DNA of 64,000 nt from Streptomyces piniterrae (GTDB lineage: Bacteria > Actinomycetota > Actinomycetes > Streptomycetales > Streptomycetaceae): the NCBI RefSeq assembly GCF_005048155.1, contig NZ_SUMB01000010.1:326641-390640 (forward strand), read 5' to 3'. The first letter of the stretch is position 1. Each line of letters begins with the position of its first letter. A program made the translations under genes and the position numbers. Positions 61,785-64,000 of this stretch are shown here, piece after piece. The notes under the pieces are model-generated. The model saw only the letters and a list, made by a program, of their open reading frames with translations, made no database searches and was not told where the DNA came from.

Positions 61785-62133
61785 GCGCGGACCGGTGTCC
61801 CGCGCGCCCCGGGGGGTGTGGGGCGGGCGGGCGTCCGATCGGTGAGGATTCCCGGATCCCCTGGAAGGGGGCCCGGTGTTGTGCGCGAGGGCACAGCCTG
61901 GACGGAGCCGGGGAAGCGCCGACCGGGCGTCGCCCGCAGTCCCCTGCGAGCGGGGTGTTTCTCATCTGCAGAAACCGTACGGCACGCACGGCACGGCCGA
62001 CAGGCGGATCACCCGGCCGCCATCGGCCCCGCACATCTTCTTCACTCCATGCCGCCAGTTGCGTGTGCGGCGACGCCGGAGCGCCGGCAAATATGGGCAT
62101 TTGGGGGGGGCGCGAAAGGGGGCGGAAAAGGGC
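61785..62133. other. intergenic stretch between the PAP2 gene and the gabT terminator
   Basis: About 350 bp with no supported gene. The only symmetric site is GTTTCT (61957-61962), 7 bp, AGAAAC (61970-61975). G-rich runs at 62100-62130 precede the gabT terminator. No promoter can be read with confidence. Confidence 0.4.
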
Positions 62134-62175
62134 GCGCGGCCCGGGGAGCGGCGGATGCCGTTCCCCGGGCCGCGC
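62134..62175 (-). terminator. terminator after gabT
   Basis: GCGCGGCCCGGGGA (62134-62147) pairs with TCCCCGGGCCGCGC (62162-62175), and an inner CGGC/GCCG pair lengthens the stem. It lies 42 bp after the gabT stop on the minus strand. Confidence 0.8.
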
Positions 62176-62217
62176 CCGGTCTCGTCGTCGCGCTCGCCGG
62201 CTCAGCTCCTACGGAGC

Positions 62218-63567
62218 TCAGAGCGCGGCAAACGCCGCCTCGATGATGTCCAGGCCCTCGTTGAGCAGGTCCTCACCGATGACCAGCGGCGGCAGGAAGC
62301 GCAGCACATTGCCGTAGGTGCCGGTCGTGAGGACCAGCAGGCCCTCCTGGTGGCAGGCCTTGGCGAGCGCCCCGGTGGCCTCCGGGTTGGGGTCCTTGGA
62401 GCCGGACTTCACCAGCTCGATCGCGATCATCGCGCCGCGGCCGCGGACCTCGCCGATGATGTCGAACTTCTCCGCCATCGCCTCCAGGCGCGGCTTCATG
62501 ATCTCGCCGATCCGGCGGGCCTTGGCGCTCAGGTCCTGCTCACGCATGGTCTCGATCGAGCCGAGCGCCGCGGCGCAGGCCACCGGGTTGCCGCCGTAGG
62601 TGCCGCCCAGGCCGCCCGCGTGCGCGGCGTCCATGATCTCGGCGCGGCCGGTGACGGCGGCCAGCGGCAGACCGCCGGCGATGCCCTTGGCGGTGGTGAT
62701 CAGGTCCGGGACGATCCCCTCGTCGTCGCACGCGAACCACTGGCCGGTACGGCAGAAGCCGGACTGGATCTCGTCCGCGACGAAGACGATGCCGTTCTCC
62801 TTCGCGAAGTTCGCGATGGCGGGCAGGAAGCCCTTGGCCGGCTCGATGAAGCCGCCCTCGCCGAGCAGCGGCTCGATGATGATGGCCGCGACATTGTCCG
62901 TGCCGACCTGCTTGGTGATCTGCTCGATGGCCTGGGCGGCGGCCTCCTTCGCGCAGTTCTCCGGGCCGGTCAGCCAGCGGTAGGGGTAGGCGACCGGTAC
63001 CCGGTAGACCTCGGGCGCGAACGGGCCGAAGCCGTGCTTGTACGGCATGTTCTTCGACGTGAGCGCCATCGTCAGGTTCGTCCGGCCGTGGTAGCCGTGG
63101 TCGAAGACGACGACCGCCTGGCGCTTGGTGTACGCGCGGGCCACCTTGACGGCGTTCTCCACGGCCTCCGCGCCGGAGTTGAAGAGCGCGGACTTCTTGG
63201 CGTGGTCGCCCGGGGTCAGCTCGGCCAGCGCCTCGCAGACCGCGATGTACGGCTCGTACGGCGTGACCATCGCACAGGTGTGGGTGAAGTCGTTGAGCTG
63301 CGCGGTGGCGCGGCGCACCACGGCCTCGGCGCTGTTGCCGACCGAGGTCACCGCGATACCGGAGCCGAAGTCGATGAGGGAGTTGCCGTCCACGTCCTCG
63401 AGGACACCGCCGCCCGCGCGCTTGACGAAGACGGGCAGCACGGCCCCGACGCCGTTGGCCACCGTCGCCTGCTTACGGGCCCACAGCTCCTGCGACTTGG
63501 GCCCGGGGATCGCGGTGACGACGCGACGCTCCTGGGGGACGGCGGGGCCTCCGGACAGTTCGGTCAT
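62218..63567 (-). CDS. gabT: 4-aminobutyrate aminotransferase
   Basis: Transfers the amino group of GABA to 2-oxoglutarate, giving succinate semialdehyde; 449 residues. Landmarks: FIDFGSGIAVTSVGN-type segment SLIDFGSGIAVTSVGNS, FNSGAEAVENAVKVAR, FDHGYHGRTNLTMALTSK, VFVADEIQSGFCRTGQWFACD, and the PLP lysine in LITTAKGIAGGLPLAAV. ATG 63567 has AGGAGAC just upstream. It completes the polyamine-to-succinate route. A perfect TGTCCG-N3-CGGACA palindrome lies about 110 bp upstream. Confidence 0.96.
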   Translation of the reverse strand: MTELSGGPAVPQERRVVTAIPGPKSQELWARKQATVANGVGAVLPVFVKRAGGGVLEDVDGNSLIDFGSGIAVTSVGNSAEAVVRRATAQLNDFTHTCAMVTPYEPYIAVCEALAELTPGDHAKKSALFNSGAEAVENAVKVARAYTKRQAVVVFDHGYHGRTNLTMALTSKNMPYKHGFGPFAPEVYRVPVAYPYRWLTGPENCAKEAAAQAIEQITKQVGTDNVAAIIIEPLLGEGGFIEPAKGFLPAIANFAKENGIVFVADEIQSGFCRTGQWFACDDEGIVPDLITTAKGIAGGLPLAAVTGRAEIMDAAHAGGLGGTYGGNPVACAAALGSIETMREQDLSAKARRIGEIMKPRLEAMAEKFDIIGEVRGRGAMIAIELVKSGSKDPNPEATGALAKACHQEGLLVLTTGTYGNVLRFLPPLVIGEDLLNEGLDIIEAAFAAL

Positions 63568-63677
63568 AGCAGTCTCCTGGGGGTGGAACACGGACGTACG
63601 GAAGTGTTGTTCTCGCAGGCTAGGGGCGGGGCGCCGGGTCTGGCATGTTCCGGTTGGGAGAAGTGCGCGTGTTGCGT

Positions 63678-63692
63678 TGTCCGCACCGGACA
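63678..63692. promoter_or_regulatory. palindromic operator candidate upstream of gabT
   Basis: TGTCCG-CAC-CGGACA is a perfect 6+6 inverted repeat in the region between gabT and the divergent partial gene. CACCGGACAT also appears upstream of the aldehyde dehydrogenase at 44265-44273 (as ACCGGACAT). A shared regulator is possible. Confidence 0.45.
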
Positions 63693-63750
63693 TAGCGAGG
63701 GCGTACGGCCAGTAGATTGACCCCGCGGCATCACGGCATACCGGCATCGC

Positions 63751-63820
63751 CGATCGCGGCCGGTCCGGGCCGGTCGATGCCGATCACGTCCGATCCGGGC
63801 CGATCGCGGCTGATCAAGGG
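63751..63820. promoter_or_regulatory. seven 10-bp phased repeats upstream of the partial gene
   Basis: Decamers CGATCGCGGC, CGGTCCGGGC, CGGTCGATGC, CGATCACGTC, CGATCCGGGC, CGATCGCGGC and TGATCAAGGG each contain GATC or GGTC at the same place. The 10-bp period again matches the helical turn. They end 17 bp before the start of the next gene and include its leader. Confidence 0.55.
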
Positions 63821-63836
63821 GGAACAGGGGCACAGG

Positions 63837-64000
63837 ATGGACACCGAGGGCACGCACGACGCACCGCAGACCGCCGCCCCGCCGTCCGGCGGAGCGCACC
63901 GACCCGAACCGGCGGTGCCGAGCCAGGCGGCACCGGCCACTCCGCCGCCCGCCGCGCCGGCCGCCCCGCCACCGCCCGCCGCCCCGCCCGCCATGCCGGC
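63837..64000 (+). CDS. unidentified protein, 5' part, Pro/Ala-rich N-terminus
   Basis: Only the first ~54 codons are in the window. They begin MDTEGTHDAPQTAAPPSGG and become a Pro/Ala-rich stretch (PPPAAPAAPPPPAAPP), typical of a disordered N-terminus of a larger protein. ATG 63837 has AGGGGGAACAGGGG upstream. No domain can be assigned. It is divergent from gabT with a 270-bp shared upstream region. Confidence 0.6.
   Translation, partial: MDTEGTHDAPQTAAPPSGGAHRPEPAVPSQAAPATPPPAAPAAPPPPAAPPAMP

Overview
This is a very GC-rich actinobacterial chromosome segment, almost certainly Streptomyces. It carries whiG (the sporulation sigma factor), a run of four type I signal peptidase genes, an actinobacterial DUF2469 gene, many GTG starts and almost no TTA codons. 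Gene order matches, from memory, the conserved arm of the S. coelicolor chromosome from glnK-glnD-ffh to gabT (roughly SCO5585-SCO5677), with some lineage-specific insertions. No rRNA, tRNA, insertion sequence or CRISPR array was seen.

Layout. 1-4.7 kb: end of the PII gene, glnD and ffh. 4.9-10.5 kb, minus strand: a compact, translationally coupled operon resembling the poorly understood E. coli yhf operon (yhfY-U-T, php, yhfS-X), with a methyltransferase gene upstream. 12-15.5 kb: a SprT-like protein gene, then the rpsP-khpA-rimM-trmD-rplS translation operon. 15.5-19.7 kb: sipW-X-Y-Z signal peptidases and a NUDIX gene. 19.7-25.8 kb: DUF2469, yraN-comM-dprA (DNA uptake/processing), whiG and a TetR regulator. 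26-33.6 kb: an M23-like secreted protein, then rpsB-tsf-pyrH-frr-cdsA-rlmN. 33.6-37.7 kb: a TPP riboswitch and the thiBPQ thiamine importer.

37.7-64 kb: minus-strand membrane and ABC genes, then a split polyamine/GABA catabolic region. One module holds a class III aminotransferase, an Lrp regulator, an aldehyde dehydrogenase and a PotD-like lipoprotein. A second holds another aldehyde dehydrogenase, potDABC and a PuuB-like FAD oxidase. gabT closes the set. Between them lie a winged-helix regulator with a lipoprotein hydrolase, two small conserved genes (one Imm1-like), a likely aminodeoxyfutalosine deaminase and a NADAR protein. Together these would import polyamines and convert them through aminoaldehydes and GABA towards succinate.

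The most interesting signals outside the genes are: two paired DnaA-box elements with the same 9-bp spacing, 7 kb apart and in opposite orientation; two sets of 10-bp, helically phased direct repeats in regulatory regions; a ribosome-site-sequestering hairpin behind the TPP riboswitch; competing hairpins between potD and potA; and a single TTA codon in dprA. All coordinates, motifs and start choices come from reading the sequence; family assignments are from recognition, not database searches.
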